Below, piece after piece: positions 1 to 11,777 of a DNA stretch of 64,000 bases (its first letter is position 1; every line of letters starts with the position of its first letter). A model generated the notes under the pieces. The model was given only the letters and a program-made list of their open reading frames with translations. It ran no database searches and was not told the DNA's origin. The stretch lies in contig NC_055989.1 of NCBI RefSeq assembly GCF_018446385.1, positions 131,343,004 through 131,407,003 on the forward strand, in the 5' to 3' direction. The stretch comes from Zingiber officinale (lineage: Eukaryota > Streptophyta > Magnoliopsida > Zingiberales > Zingiberaceae). Both the position numbers and the translations under genes were made by a program.

Positions 1-402
1 GAGCGGACAGAGTATCGTACGGTGGAAGTTTCCACCGTCACATCCGGGATATGCTCGGACGATTGCGGAATGGCGTCAGGCATGCTTTTCTGACACAACA
101 CTACCGAGGTATGTTTGGGGAAGCGTGCACGCATCGAGAAGCGTGCCCACGCCTCCCCGGGGTCCTATATAAGGACCCCCAGACTTCGACGGAGGTATGC
201 GATTCTCATCACTGTAGCCACAGTAGCGTTGCCTTGCTCTTCTTCTTCTTCACTGTCTGACTTGAGCGTCGGAGGGTCATCGTCAGGAAACCCCTCCCGG
301 CTCGGCTTCTTTGCAGGTTCGCCGGAGATCCACATCACCAGTCGAAGACAGCGGAGAGTGCCACGTCCCTAGTGTCCATCGACTCAGCGCTCGGACAGGA
401 TC
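1..402 (+). mobile_element. LTR-like fragment, probably Ty3/gypsy, 5' end outside window
   Basis: GC-rich block unlike the AT-rich DNA after it. A TATA box (TATATAA, 166-172) is followed by a stretch with the wording GACTTGAGCGTCGGAGGG, which I know from plant gypsy LTRs. The block ends near GGACAGGATCA at about 402. Upstream of the TATA lie a hairpin with 9-bp arms (19-38) and the palindrome GCGTGCACGC (123-132). No primer-binding site or gag follows, so it looks like a solo or truncated LTR. Class is inferred from LTR style only. Confidence 0.5.
159..179 (+). promoter_or_regulatory. TATA box enclosed by inverted repeat (LTR promoter)
   Basis: GGGGTCC (159-165), TATATAA (166-172) and GGACCCC (173-179) form a perfect 7-bp inverted repeat with the TATA box as the spacer. 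The same layout recurs in the copia LTR and in the LTRs of element A. Confidence 0.6.
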
Positions 403-1530
403 AGTTTGTAAGATTGAATGTATCTTATTTTTTTACCCAAAAATATGAATATGTATCCAAGATTTATAGATTTCTTTGTTAATTCTTCATTTGTCTTTAA
501 TTCATTTCTTAATCTAGCAAGTTCAAATGGTAGGTTCTAGCTGAGAACTTTGTAGCTCTTGCATGAAATGTGATTCTATCATTTAAAACTCATAAAGAAA
601 TTGTGCTACCTATTTCTTGATCTGTAGTTGCTTGGTTTCATTGTGATATTTTAACATATAGACTTACAAAACCTGGTTCTCTAGTAGATTGAGGTGTTAT
701 TGATAAAGTGAGAAACATAGATAAGTTGATAAGAACGTGTTAAAAGACGAGATAGACGGTCTTCTATTTTCTAATATTGAAAAGTAGGTAGAGAGAATTA
801 GTTACAAAATAAAGTTTGTATCACTAGAACGTGTTAAACATAGATAAGTTGATTCTGTGTCAAACTGAATGTCATATTATCATTATCATTAATCTCTGTT
901 GGTCTCAGTTATTTAGGGTCAGTTGATGAATCTATCTCCCGTTTAACCCTACAAAAGTATGTATCACTAGAAATTTTTAATTAGAAAGTAGAATTTGTTC
1001 ATTGAGTTTAATTTTTAATTAGAAAGTATATAATAATTATGTGAGTTTGCTTATTGTCTTGAGTTTAATATATAGATGTTGTATCTATTGTTAGTTTATT
1101 GTCTTTGTTAAATATATTCATTGAGTTTCATGTATTGATTAAGTGAGTTGTTTCATCTTAATTATAATGTAATAATTTTATTCTTCGCAGATCAATGTGG
1201 AAAGATATTGAAGTGGAGTTTTCTTTCCAAGAATTGACTCATATTTTCCGAGAAGATGTAATATTACTAGAAAGATTCAATCCAAAAAGAATTTTTGCTT
1301 TTGTATAAATTTAAAATGGATCCAAAGTTTGTGGATTATGTGTATATATTTTATATTTGAATTGTATGATACATTTCTGGTTTGGTCAGTTGTACTATAC
1401 TTTCATGGTATTTTAATTGATAAGTTATACTTTCATGGTATTTTAATTAGTGTCATTTATAAGGGTTTAATTAGTTAATTAGTAGTGTAAATATAATAGA
1501 CAACGGTTTTATAAATAGATCAGATTTATC
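403..1530. other. AT-rich intergenic DNA, no gene seen
   Basis: Low-complexity, stop-rich sequence with short direct repeats such as the phrase TACTTTCATGGTATTTTAATT, twice near 1400-1450. I see no coding signature on either strand. Confidence 0.6.
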
Positions 1531-1533
1531 TTT

Positions 1534-1741
1534 TACTAGAAATTTAAAAAAGACAACACTTTTTAAGCTTTGCAAAAGTGTTATTTTTGTAAAAAACGAC
1601 AACATTTTTAAAGTGTTGCAAAAGTGTTATCTTTGTAAAAAATGACAACGTTTTTTTAATTATTATTTTTAGTGGACTTTTAACAACGTTTTTTCAGTCA
1701 TATATAAAAAGCATTGTCTTTCAACTTTTTTACTTGTAGTG
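1534..1741 (+). mobile_element. CACTA-like transposon terminus (fragment)
   Basis: Repeated motifs of the form GACAACACTTTT / AAAGTGTTG (1550-1660) look like CACTA subterminal repeats. The stretch ends with TTTTTTACTTGTAGTG, the reverse complement of a CACTACAAG-type terminal repeat. No matching 5' terminus or transposase is visible, so this is a relic or non-autonomous piece. Confidence 0.4.
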
Positions 1742-1939
1742 GATGCTAGTTGTTTTGGATATGATGTGTTGGATGTTGTTTAATTGTGTATGAATATGAT
1801 GTGTTTCATTTTGGATAACTTATTTGAATGTTAGTAAAATGTGTTAGATATGTTAATTGTAGGATGTGTTGGATATGTTTAATTGTAGGATGTGTTGTAT
1901 GTTTGATATATGATATGTAAACATGATAAATGCACAAAC

Positions 1940-2480
1940 AGTGTGAAAAAATTTTGATTTTTGCAATAAAATTTGTGACCAAAATATTTTTGTCTCAAAC
2001 TTAAGTTTATCGTAAATCTAGATTCATTGTAAATTTGCGACACATTCATATTCGTTCCAAATCTGTGACGAATCTGGATTCGTCCTAAATCTACAATAAA
2101 TTCAGATTCATCACAGATTTAGGGCGAAAAAATATTTTTGTTGCAAATTTGCAACAAAGAAGGGATTTTTTTTGTGTGGTTTCTTCGCAAATAGGCAACA
2201 TTTTTTGCGGCAAAAAAATAATTCGTCGTCAATCTGTGATGAAAATATATGTTCATTGCGGATTTGAGATCATGAAATTTGTGACAAATTAATTTTCATC
2301 GCATATTTGTAACGAAATATGCGATGAAAATTAAATTTGTCGCAAAAATTGCAATGAATTTTCATAATTTTGTTGCAAAATTTGGTAGCGGCGGATTGGC
2401 GACAAATTTATTTTCGTCAAAAGATTTTTTTTAAAAAACTCATTCCAAAAATCGTTCAGAATATCTTTTTTTTTTTAGTG
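1940..2480. mobile_element. Palindromic AT-rich repeat region, CACTA-like
   Basis: Dense repeats of GCGACAAATT-type motifs in both orientations (about 1975-2400). CACTA-like ends appear at about 2160-2180 (TTTTTTTTGTGTGG) and about 2469-2480 (TTTTTTTTTTAGTG). Contains the long hairpin at 2283-2341. No transposase ORF. Confidence 0.3.
2283..2341. repeat. Long near-perfect hairpin
   Basis: Arms 2283-2308 and 2315-2341 are complementary apart from one unpaired base, with a 6-nt loop. The inner 18 bp of each arm (AATTTTCATCGCATATTT and its complement) match perfectly. Confidence 0.8.
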
Positions 2481-2559
2481 ATCGATCAAATGACACACTT
2501 ATTTTTCATTTTACTCCTCTCATCAACCACTATAGTTCTACATACATTCAAAGAATAAA

Positions 2560-2780
2560 ATTAGTGTGGTATTAAATTTCAAAATATAAAACTATTGTGA
2601 TGTTGATTTTCAAAATACAGCATTATTTTGGTGTTGATTTTTAAAACAGTACCACTTTGGTGCTAATTTTTAAAAAATAGCACCACCACTAAATTAGTAT
2701 TAAAGTAGTGTTATTTTTAAAAAATAACACCGCAATGATAATAACTTTTTTAAATCAACACATCTTGATTTTTGAAATAA
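2560..2780. repeat. Degenerate tandem repeat of about 32-40 bp
   Basis: Repeats of GTGTTGATTTTCAAAATA-like units with variants in both orientations. Possibly the edge of the CACTA-like region. No coding content. Confidence 0.4.
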
Positions 2781-2789
2781 AGTATCACA

Positions 2790-5700
2790 TTAGCAAGGGA
2801 GGAACTAGGATATTAATTTAGTGTAGGCGTGGTCACTCATGCTATTTGACAAGGCAACAACGTGATAGTCTCACGAGCGACTGCTGCCCCATCTAGCAAC
2901 GATGTAGGAATGTATCTAACCGTTGTACGACCAATATCACAAGTCTAACCCATGGTGTTTAAGCAAGCGCCGTGCTTGAGGATATCTATGGCAATTTCTA
3001 ACTTGTCTTCCAGTTTTAAAAACTTTTTTGTTTCATTTTATAATATGAGCTATGGAGCTATTGTTTTAATTTTATTTTTCAAATCTTTTTTTGGCTTTCT
3101 CTCCACAACGTGTAATGTTGCAATTTGTTGCTCAGTGTGGACAATTCGTAATGGGAACTTGGCTTTCCCTTCACAACGTGTAATGTTGTGTTATGTGGTC
3201 CAATGTGGACAACTACTCACACTGGGCCTACGTTGGCTCCACATTGTTCTTTGAATTCAATATCATAATTATCTGGGGTAAAATGAGAAATAAATATGTC
3301 TTTTACAAAATCTAAAAATTAGGTAAATCTTTGAAAAAAAATTCACAACTTTAAAGAGAAAAGCACCACATTTGATTTTGAGCCTTCAACCGTACAAAGA
3401 TCAATTGCACAGTGTTTTCCGTGACTAACGTTCACGAACAAAGGAGTGAGTATTGTTTGAACTTTTGTAAAAATTTACTCTGCGACTTCCTTTTTCTTTT
3501 CTAAAATTTACTCTTTTGGTTCTGCTTCAGCTGCTGCTGAAGAAAGAGAAGACAGATGAAGCCACCATACCCATGACCACTCATTATGTTATTTTTCCTT
3601 CACTTAAATTTTTTTTACAAGAACACAGATGATGAAGCAAAAGGGGAAGCACGGGCGGCTCCTCTCCTCTCCTCCACGGGCGTTGATGGCGACCACTCGC
3701 CCGTCCCCCGGTATTCAAGGCAGCGTCGCTCCACGTTAGGTTATCTTTCACCTCTCTTCTTTTCTTGTTACATATCTATTCACTGTCACTGTGGCACTGC
3801 TGCATTCATGCATGCATGCATGGGTTTACGTGGGACGGCGTGCCCGGGCAGCTCTTGCTCTGCTATCCTTCCAATCATAAAGAATGGAGTGCAATATGAT
3901 TTTCCCTGACCACCTCGGTTCCTGCGTCACTGCTTTGGCTGCTTTCCATTCATTACTGCTCTTCCATTGGTCCTCGAGGTGTTCTACTGGTCCAGCAAGG
4001 GGACCCTTGTGTACCATTCTTTGTGCTGTTCCTCCCTGCTACGTCTCTTTCTCCTCTCTGTTTATTTGTTGGCCAGTAATGTCTTTAACTATAACATTGA
4101 AAAAGAGAAGTTTATGGCCTTTCTAAAACACCATTTAGAATATGAGCGAGTTGATATATTGTGGTGAAAGTCTCTTCGGTCACTGAGACCTCACTGTCCT
4201 GTGCCAAGGTTTGCATTCACTTGATAACTGAGAACTTTGACCTACTCGGACGCCAAAAGTATCACCACTTTGACAAAGAGACCGACCAACCCTACTTAAT
4301 GCTGACCAAACAGAAACCTCTTAAGGTTGACAAATAAATTTTCTCAGTCAAGTGCGAGTAGTAACACAAAATTGACAAGAAAATAATAATATCAAAAGAC
4401 ATGTATACATCAAGAAGATGGATGGGTCACCTCGCTGAGCAGAGCAGAGCAGCTCTGGTGCCAATCCAAAGAGAAGAGAGAGAAGTAGAAAGCAGACTTA
4501 ACGTTGCTGCTGCAAGTCTCTGTCTTTAGCTGCTGCCAGCGAAGAAAAAGGGGGAGATAATTAAATGTAATTGTGAGATAAATGTCACATATATACGTTG
4601 TACTAGTCATTGTTTTATTATAGCTTGCAAGTTAATTATAACTAAAGACCAAAAAAAAAGGGTTAAATGTACTTTAGTGCTGTCAGAAAAAGAAACAAAT
4701 GTGAGAAACTAAAGAGTGTGTTAAAAGGTGCAGTAAATATTGGTCTCATCCATGAAAGGCAAGAAAGGATTCTTTATTTTCATTTAATTGATCTCATCCA
4801 TGAAACTTTATGCTTTCAGTTATGCCTTTACCTGCTTTATTTTTTTTTTTTAACTTTTGTTTGAATCAATAATTAAGTTGCTTAATTAGTTTTGGTTTTG
4901 ATTTTCTTACCATTTATTTTCAGTGTAGAAGAATGTTGAATAGGAACTAGCTAGTCAGACAACAGTACCAACAAAATTTAATCAATACTTAATTTAATGG
5001 AGGATTTTATACCAACATGTAAAAAAATTTAAATCCATATAACAACTTTATCCACATAGATGTGGAACAGTAGTAAAGTACTTAGAGGAATAATTAGAGA
5101 ACCATTATACAGAAGTTGTGTTTCAAATTTACTCGGTAAGTAAACTAGAGAGTCAAACGGTTTATCTTCATAATTAGTCGGGTGAAAATATAGAGAGAGA
5201 CAGCTCTTGGCATGGGGTAGGGAAGTGGGGGAAGAAACAGGAGCAGTGTCCTATGAAACAAAAGCAATGCATTATGGACAAAGCAATCAAAAGGCAGAGA
5301 TGGCTTGTTAAAGTTTCTGACATGTATACATGCAAGTGAGGGAGCACAAGCACATGAAGAAAGCAGAATTTTGCTGTGCCATAATCTCCTTTTTGTCCCG
5401 GATCATGCGATTTGTAAGTTTGTTTCAATCTTGCTGATTAAAAGCAACTAATCAACGTAACATGCCTTGTGCATATATCAATCCAAGTCATAATTAAACT
5501 TAAGGGATCGATAGAATTATATTAAGGAAATGCATGCACTAACTAAGAGTACGTACTTTGATTAAGAATATGATTTCGATGACAAAAGGAAATGCATTTG
5601 AGAAGAGAGACTTTGTTAGATGATCTTGTTGATCTATAGATAGAATACATCTTTCAATTTTCGATTTGTAGATGTGTATCTCATGTCTCCCTTTTCCTTT

Positions 5701-7130
5701 CTTGGGAGAATATAAAGGAGGAGAAAAAGCACATCAAGACATTCATGAGAGGTAACTTTATCGCCCCTTTCCTCTCAAGACACACATGTAGCATAATATT
5801 GAGGGTTAACGATAAAATGTTTCGGGTTGAAATATACAGTACATAGAGAAACAATCTCCCTTTCTTTTTCTCTTTTTCTTTCCCCTCCTCTCTGCCTTTT
5901 GGTTCAATTGTCTCCTTGTCTCTCTTTCTTTTGAGCTCTTTATTTAGCCATGAGCAATGCTCCTTTTGCACTTTTAAATAGGTCATTGAGGCCCCCTTAA
6001 AGAGAACTCGAGATTAGGTTGGCTCGAGCTCAATGTCTCTGACACACATGACGAGTTCAAATCCGAACACATTTCCAAGCTTTTCGATTGCACGCCCTTC
6101 TATAAAAAAGTGATAATGGAAACTTTATAACATATAACTAAATCAATTAACTTAAAGTGTTTGCTTTCTATAATCAATTTCTAAGAGAAAAAATATACTT
6201 ATTTGTTACCTTAAATGACTTCATACTTGTTGTGGTGGAATCACTAGGAAAGCCAGTGGAGGAGCCTCCCCTACTACAAAGAAGTTCATCACATAAAATT
6301 TTAGTTTTGTACCACTAAATCCAATCGTACAATTAATTCTAAACCAATAGAACAAAACCTAGATTACCTCTTCATTAAGGGAGGTTAAATCCATCTAATA
6401 CATGTACATTAGCACCCCAAAAGCTAGCATAAGATTGATACACCTTTCTCACTTTTGGTTCTTTTTAGGGTTTTTGAACCATTGAAATTAAATGAATCAT
6501 GTGAGTGATTCACAATTAAAGCTACGATATTTAGTTAAATTATGAAGAGCCATGGTGGAAAGCTAAAGGGCTAAAGAGATAGCATGGCATGGGAAGGCAA
6601 TTCCCACCCTCATCATTGTGCACTCCATGGCTTCATTGAGAAGCCATTGCCAACACAATTTCTTTTTCTCCATTTTTTTCATATTTAAATAATTAATTAA
6701 TAAGGATGAAAATAAATTACTTATGATTTTTTACAACTTTATATATCGTCCAATATATACTCAGGATGTCCCACGGGTATAGTGCAATGGTAAAGTATTT
6801 AAAGGAGCAATAATAAGAACAGAGTTATATATATACCCAAGTCATTTGGATTTATTTGCCTAAGTATTTATTGGATTATTGAGTAAATCTAAATCAACAA
6901 TTTAAGTATTAATTGTGTAGTATTTATTTGGTTTTAAAAGCTCCCATTCATAAATATATATACATATATCGCATGCATATACGTAATCATTATTATATTC
7001 CATCTTCAAAGATATTTTTTCAAAATTTGAAAAATATCTACTTCTCAATTATATATATATTAATCATACATTTATTTTTCTTGTTTTAAATGAATTAAAA
7101 ATAATAATAAATTAACAAAAAAAATATATA
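2790..7130. other. Intergenic DNA downstream of the KANADI gene
   Basis: No gene confidently identified. It holds an imperfect repeat around 3100-3220 (CACAACGTGTAATGTTG twice). If the KANADI gene has C-terminal exons they should lie here on the minus strand, but I could not find a codable LEFTLGRP-like end. Confidence 0.5.
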
Positions 7131-8421
7131 TCACCTCGATGAATTATTGCTCCCAAAGTCATTATGAGTGGCTCCATGATGTGCTCTTACTCTTTGCGTG
7201 CTTGGATTAATTTCCGGCAAATTGTCATCGCATATTTCTCCATTGAACCCGTTCTCAAATCCATCAGATTGCCCTACAGTTAATTTATACAATAAAAAAT
7301 AAAATCAAATAAAAGAATTAATTAAAGAAAAACACAAAGAAGACAATGCGGATATCTAACACTTGGAGAGAGAAAAAAAAAAAGAAACTCTCTCTCTCTA
7401 TATATATTTTTTACATTAATCTTAAAGTACCTGAAGAAACTATTGTCGTGTCAGTGTTCTTCACAGTTCGATACATCTACAAATTTACAGAAATGCATGA
7501 TTAATTAATTTCTATAAACAATACGATAAACAACTATTAATGTTTAATTACCTGCAAGTGAGATTTGACATGAGCCAAGGTGAGATCCTTCACATCCATG
7601 AGCTCCAACACTGATTTGGGCGTCGCTCCTATTATTATCATTATTATTCATGCAAAAAGAAATTTATTAATATTTTTTTATCTCATAAAATAAAATGACT
7701 TTTAAATATAATTATTTCATAATAATCGAATACAGTATATTGGTAGACATACTAGTATTATATACAAGTATAAAAACAAAAGACGAGTATATGAATGATA
7801 ATCGTACGTACTCTCGTGGCCTCCGAGCAACTCGACCGCGTGCGCGAACCGTGCGTGGAGGTTCGTCGTCCACCGCATCCTCGGTGCCCTAGCGCCGCCT
7901 CGCCTGGTAATCATGAGGGGCATTCTCATCGCCGATGATCTCTGGGCGAACCCTAATTGCGAGGCGGCGAAGGGGAACGCGAAGTTGCTGGAGGACGAGG
8001 AGGCCTTGCACAATGGTCGGCGTTGGAGAGCCAGGAGAGAAAAGGAAGGTGGAGGGTTGTGGTAGATAGGGATCCCCTTTATGGGCTTACTATCTTCATA
8101 ACCTCCTCCTTCACCACCGCCGCCGCAGCCGCCTCCGCCACCGTCCACTCCTCCTCTTCGGTGAGGAAATAGGTGAGAATAGGGGTGAAGGCGGAGATTG
8201 TGGTGCTTACAATTACTACTAGCAGTACTATTCGAGCTTGGCGAGGAGAGATCTAAATCTATAGTTGCATCTCGGCGGTCGGAGGCGGCGGTGGGTAGTG
8301 GCCTTCTCCAAAACTCTAGCTCAAAGCTCTGATCGATGAGATTAGGGTTCTTCCGAGTTGAAGATCGAGAGGTGGAGCTTGGAGGGCTGATTTGGAGAGA
8401 TAAGTCAGGGAAAAGCTCCAT
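7131..8421 (-). CDS. KANADI-type GARP transcription factor (SHALLOT-LIKE/ATS class)
   Basis: DNA-binding factor of the KANADI family, which sets abaxial identity in leaves and ovules and acts in the nucleus. Minus-strand exons join in frame: exon 1 8421-7812, exon 2 7628-7552 (77 nt), exon 3 7476-7431 (46 nt), exon 4 7273 to 7135 or to the in-frame TGA at 7131-7133. The start MELFPDLSLQISPP matches the SLL1/ATS N-terminus, so I prefer it over an in-frame ATG 11 codons upstream. Next come an acidic/Ser-rich part, a Gly-rich run, the conserved KPIKGIPIYHNPPP, then the GARP domain: RAPRMRWTTNLHARF, VELLGGHE, ATPKSVLELM and LAHVKSHLQMYRTVK span exons 1-3. After exon 4 (ending NNSSR) relatives continue to a LEFTLGR-like end that I cannot locate. 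The protein is either short (291 aa) or exon 4 splices on at GTGATA. Family call is firm; 3' end is open. Confidence 0.88.
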
Positions 8422-8605
8422 TTTGTAGTCGTCGTCGCCGATGACGGATCTCAAACCTCTGTTCTGACCTCTGTCTTTTAGGTCTTGAATTTGGGGCTCT
8501 AGGGTTTGCGATGTGGTGGTGGAGAATTAATCGGAGTCAGAGGAGAAGGAGGAAATGATGTGGTTGGTTGAGGAGGAAGAAGGTAAAGAAAAGGAGAGGG
8601 GGGAA

Positions 8606-8626
8606 GAAGAGGATAAAATATATAAG
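8606..8626 (-). promoter_or_regulatory. Possible TATA box for the KANADI gene
   Basis: On the minus strand TTATATATTTTAT lies about 190 bp upstream of the chosen ATG, within a purine-rich tract. Position and composition fit a TATA box; no transcript evidence. Confidence 0.35.
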
Positions 8627-9905
8627 AGGAGGAGGAGGAGGAGAATGTGGAGTGAGAAATAATTAATGTGGAATTTAATATTTTTTGAGGAAGAAAACGA
8701 CACTTCAGTGAGAGGTGTAATAATTGACTATTAATGGTATTAATTTGAAAAACAAGTAAAAAAATAAATAATTGATTATTATTTTTTTTTCAAAAAAAAA
8801 GAAAATCAAGACAGTAAATAGGGGAATATTATTGTTGGTTTGGTTTTGCAGTTGACTCTGGTGCAGTTTGGCAAACTGCAGCAGTACTGAGACAATGTGA
8901 GGTCTAGATCTCAATAGTCCATCTCAATAGAGTTTTTTAAAAAAAAAATCAGCCACAGCCCGGGTTTGATTATATTTGAGGTCATCTTCAGAATTAATTA
9001 ATTTAAAAAATTAAACATCTAAATTATTAAAAATATATATATAAATCTTATTATTATTATTTTTTGAGTGTGTGTATTTATTAGGTTTAGGAACTATTTT
9101 GGTCCGTGTCGGTTGGCACGGGCAGAATTTATTATTTTGTCTGTTGATGAGTGTGTAGTGTGTTAAATGAGGTTGTGAGCCAAGTTTACAAGACGAAACT
9201 TCCACGGATGGGCAATTAATTGTGATCGAGCTTCTGAAAGAGCACTATTCAAAGATTGATACGTGGACAGTTGATTGTACTAACTATCTGTTGAACTTAC
9301 CGTGTTGTATTTGTGGACGTCGACCAACTGTATCACTCAACTATTAACTTATTCTCTGGTGCATCAGTCCAACAGTCGACTGACCCTAACGAGTTACGAT
9401 TTCGCTATTACATTGGTTCGGAGAGAAGAGGTTTCGTTGTTTAGCAATGAGAGTTCTACTAGAGTAAAAGGCTTTTCGTTTCTCTTTTCAATCAAATGTT
9501 TTTTTTTTATTTTTCTACGTACGTCTCGTTGGAAGCTCCTTTGTACGATCCCAAGAATTAAAATTTCTAAACATTAATAAATAGTTTTAAAGAATTAATT
9601 AAGTTTTGAAAAGTGAATTATTGTTTTAAAGGCATGTCGGCAATTGACAGGAGCTCACTGATTATGATAGACGAATAAACAGAATGGAATTCCCCACTCT
9701 CCTAAATAATAATAATTTAACTTATTAATTCATTAACAAAATGCTTTCTGTGAAAACAAATTATGAGATCAGAATACACTCTCAATAATCGGAAAATATG
9801 GATTTCCACACTCTGTAGAAATTAATATTTCAATCCCTCCATATAAGATATATCAAAATAGACATAGTAATGTTTCTATCCTAGTAAATAAACGTTCATT
9901 ATGAA
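8627..9905. other. KANADI upstream region, no gene seen
   Basis: AT-rich sequence with A/T runs and a GA-rich stretch at 8540-8660. Open frames here are short and resemble no family I know. Confidence 0.5.
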
Positions 9906-9910
9906 AATAA

Positions 9911-10864
9911 TGTTGGAAAAACTTGAATAGAAATATGACGTATGGTTTCAATCCTACAAAAAAAGTGAAGTCTTCCGGCTGATTCAGAACAAAGGGGGTG
10001 AGAATCCAGGGGCCGAATGACATCAACCCGAGGGGTCTTTTTGTGAACCAATTGCTTGTAAAATCAATCATGACATGATATGTCTGCATAAGACAACTTG
10101 TTGGCCAGCATACAAGACAAGAAAGGTCGCCAGCTTACCTGCACGCCACGTGGCAAGCTTGCCTGCTCGCCACGTGGCAAGCTTGCAAGCAAGTTGGCAA
10201 GCACAACGTGGCTTGCTTTGCTCGTTGTGCTTGAAAGCATAACAAAGGCTGAGGTCTATATAAGACCAGTGAGAGGATTGAAGCAGATTAAGAGAACAAC
10301 TCAAGTGATCTTTGAGTGAGAAAACTTAAGTGAGATTTGTGTGAGCTTTGTGTGAGAAGAGCTCAAGTGAGCACGTGCTTCTCTTCATCCTTGACTCCCC
10401 ATATTTCCTTCCCTTATGTTGTGCACTTCTTTTGGTCAACAGAAATAGTGATAGTTTTCGGATCTAGTTCAGATCGTCACGACAACCAGTGCTCGGTTGT
10501 GCTCGTGATCTTGCCGTTTTATCCTGGGAAACAGACGTCCACCTAATCCTCTGAGCACCGCGGAGGGGCCGAATCTGTTTTAAGGAGACAACGCTCTGCT
10601 GAACTCGGCATCCACTCTGAGTTCGTGTTGCAGCTCTCGACATCCTGTCAGCAACTCTCAGCAGCAACGTGGCGCCGCTCAACAATTCACGGTGTTCGCA
10701 ACTCATCTACTCGGCGCGTGGCTCGGCTCGCTAGAGTCGACAGTTTGAGATTATCTGCTCAAACCTACTTGATTGTAAGTTCTTGTGACTCTGGTACACA
10801 CTCAGAAGCGTGGAAAAGAGCGTCTGAGACAATCACACAGATTGTAACGGGTTTACTCCCAACA
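9911..10864 (+). repeat. 5' LTR of the copia element
   Basis: 954 bp. Contains tandem GCCACGTGGC/GCAAGCTTGC palindromes (about 10139-10190), a hairpin GCACAACG...CGTTGTGC (10201-10230), and a TATA box at about 10257 flanked by GGTC and GACC. Matches the split 3' LTR (957 bp total) with scattered, mostly transition differences. Confidence 0.9.
10139..10265 (+). promoter_or_regulatory. LTR promoter: G-box palindromes plus TATA box
   Basis: GCCACGTGGC occurs twice in tandem, each followed by CAAGCTTG. CACGTG is the plant G-box/ABRE core bound by bZIP and bHLH factors (established). TATATAA follows about 70 bp downstream, between inverted GGTC/GACC arms. Stress- or light-responsive transcription is a plausible inference. 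Confidence 0.55.
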
Positions 10865-10913
10865 AAACTTAAAACAGATTCGGTCTATTACCATAGCGGC
10901 AGAAAATGTTGAG

Positions 10914-11774
10914 ATGCAACAGGCTCAACATGTGCCGGCCTCCTCCGCGCCGATTAGGAATGTGTCAATCAATCATGGGGGAAAGCCAGAAAAATTCACA
11001 GGCGTGAATTTCAAGCGGTGGCAGCAGAAGAGGTTCTTCTACTTAACCACGCTAGGTCTGACACGTATCTTGACCGAGGAAACTCCCAAGGTTGTTAAGG
11101 GTGTAGATGAGGTGAACACTCTCCTTCTGATCGACAAATGGAACGATTCTGAGTTCCTCTGTCGAAACTACATCCTTAACAATCTTGTCGACTCACTCTA
11201 TCTTGTGTATTGTGAGATGAAAACGGCAAAGGAACTGTGGGAATCTCTGGACAAGAAATATAAATCGGAGGATGCTGGGCCCAAAAAGTTTATTGTTGGT
11301 CGTTTCCTGGACTATAAGATGAGTGACTCGAAGTCTGTAATCAGTCAAGTCCAGGAGCTTCAAGTACTCTTACAAGAAATTCACTCAGAAGGTATGACTC
11401 TGAGCGAAACCTTCCAAGTGGCAGCTATCATCGAAAAGCTACCAACTGGCTGGAAGAACTTTAAGAATTATCTGAAGCACAAGCGGAAGGAAATGAACCT
11501 GGAGGAACTTGTTGTTCGCCTTCGTATAGAAGAAGACAACAAGAATTCGGAGAGAAAATTGTTCTCTCAGGCTACTATAAAAACCAATGTTGTTGAGCAC
11601 AGACAAAGCTCAAAACGAAAGCATCCAAAATCTTCCACGACGCAACCCAAAGGACAAAACATGAAAAAGAAGTTCTTAGGGAAATGCTACAATTGTGATC
11701 GTATGGGTCACAAGGCTTCAGACTGTAAAAGGTCAAAGAAGAAAAAGCTTGAGACCAACCTGGCAGGAGAATAG
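10914..11774 (+). CDS. Copia gag (UBN2 family, zinc knuckle)
   Basis: 286-codon open frame encoding the capsid-like Gag that packages element RNA in cytoplasmic particles. An N-terminal [13 protein letters not shown] motif and central UBN2 fold are followed by a basic tail and a CCHC zinc knuckle at about residues 258-271 ([14 protein letters not shown]). All four zinc ligands are intact. The frame ends at an in-frame TAG at the gag/protease join; relatives usually read through as one polyprotein, so this stop is probably a mutation. The rest of the polyprotein follows immediately. Confidence 0.85.
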   Translation: MQQAQHVPASSAPIRNVSINHGGKPEKFTGVNFKRWQQKRFFYLTTLGLTRILTEETPKVVKGVDEVNTLLLIDKWNDSEFLCRNYILNNLVDSLYLVYCEMKTAKELWESLDKKYKSEDAGPKKFIVGRFLDYKMSDSKSVISQVQELQVLLQEIHSEGMTLSETFQVAAIIEKLPTGWKNFKNYLKHKRKEMNLEELVVRLRIEEDNKNSERKLFSQATIKTNVVEHRQSSKRKHPKSSTTQPKGQNMKKKFLGKCYNCDRMGHKASDCKRSKKKKLETNLAGE

Positions 11775-11777
11775 GAT

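Noticed and set aside
51-372. Overlapping short ORFs at the window start
   Set aside because: Lie within an LTR-like promoter region; GC-rich composition keeps frames open without protein similarity.
4410-4610. Minus-strand frame with FYFSLFSLDWH as a possible last KANADI exon
   Set aside because: Spacing of Phe and Trp is reminiscent of the family end, but the LGR core is absent and no exon chain links it to exon 4.
6546-6665. miR482/2118-like precursor (GGAAGGCAATTCCCACCC, minus TTGCCTTCCCATGCC)
   Set aside because: No complementary partner arm at proper distance; only an 8-bp hairpin ATGGCTTC/GAAGCCAT nearby.
6769-6810. tRNA-like A-box (TAGTGCAATGGTAAAG)
   Set aside because: No B-box or cloverleaf follows; at best a SINE relic.
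7957-8172. Plus-strand frame opposite the KANADI exon
   Set aside because: Shadow of the Gly/Ser-rich coding strand.
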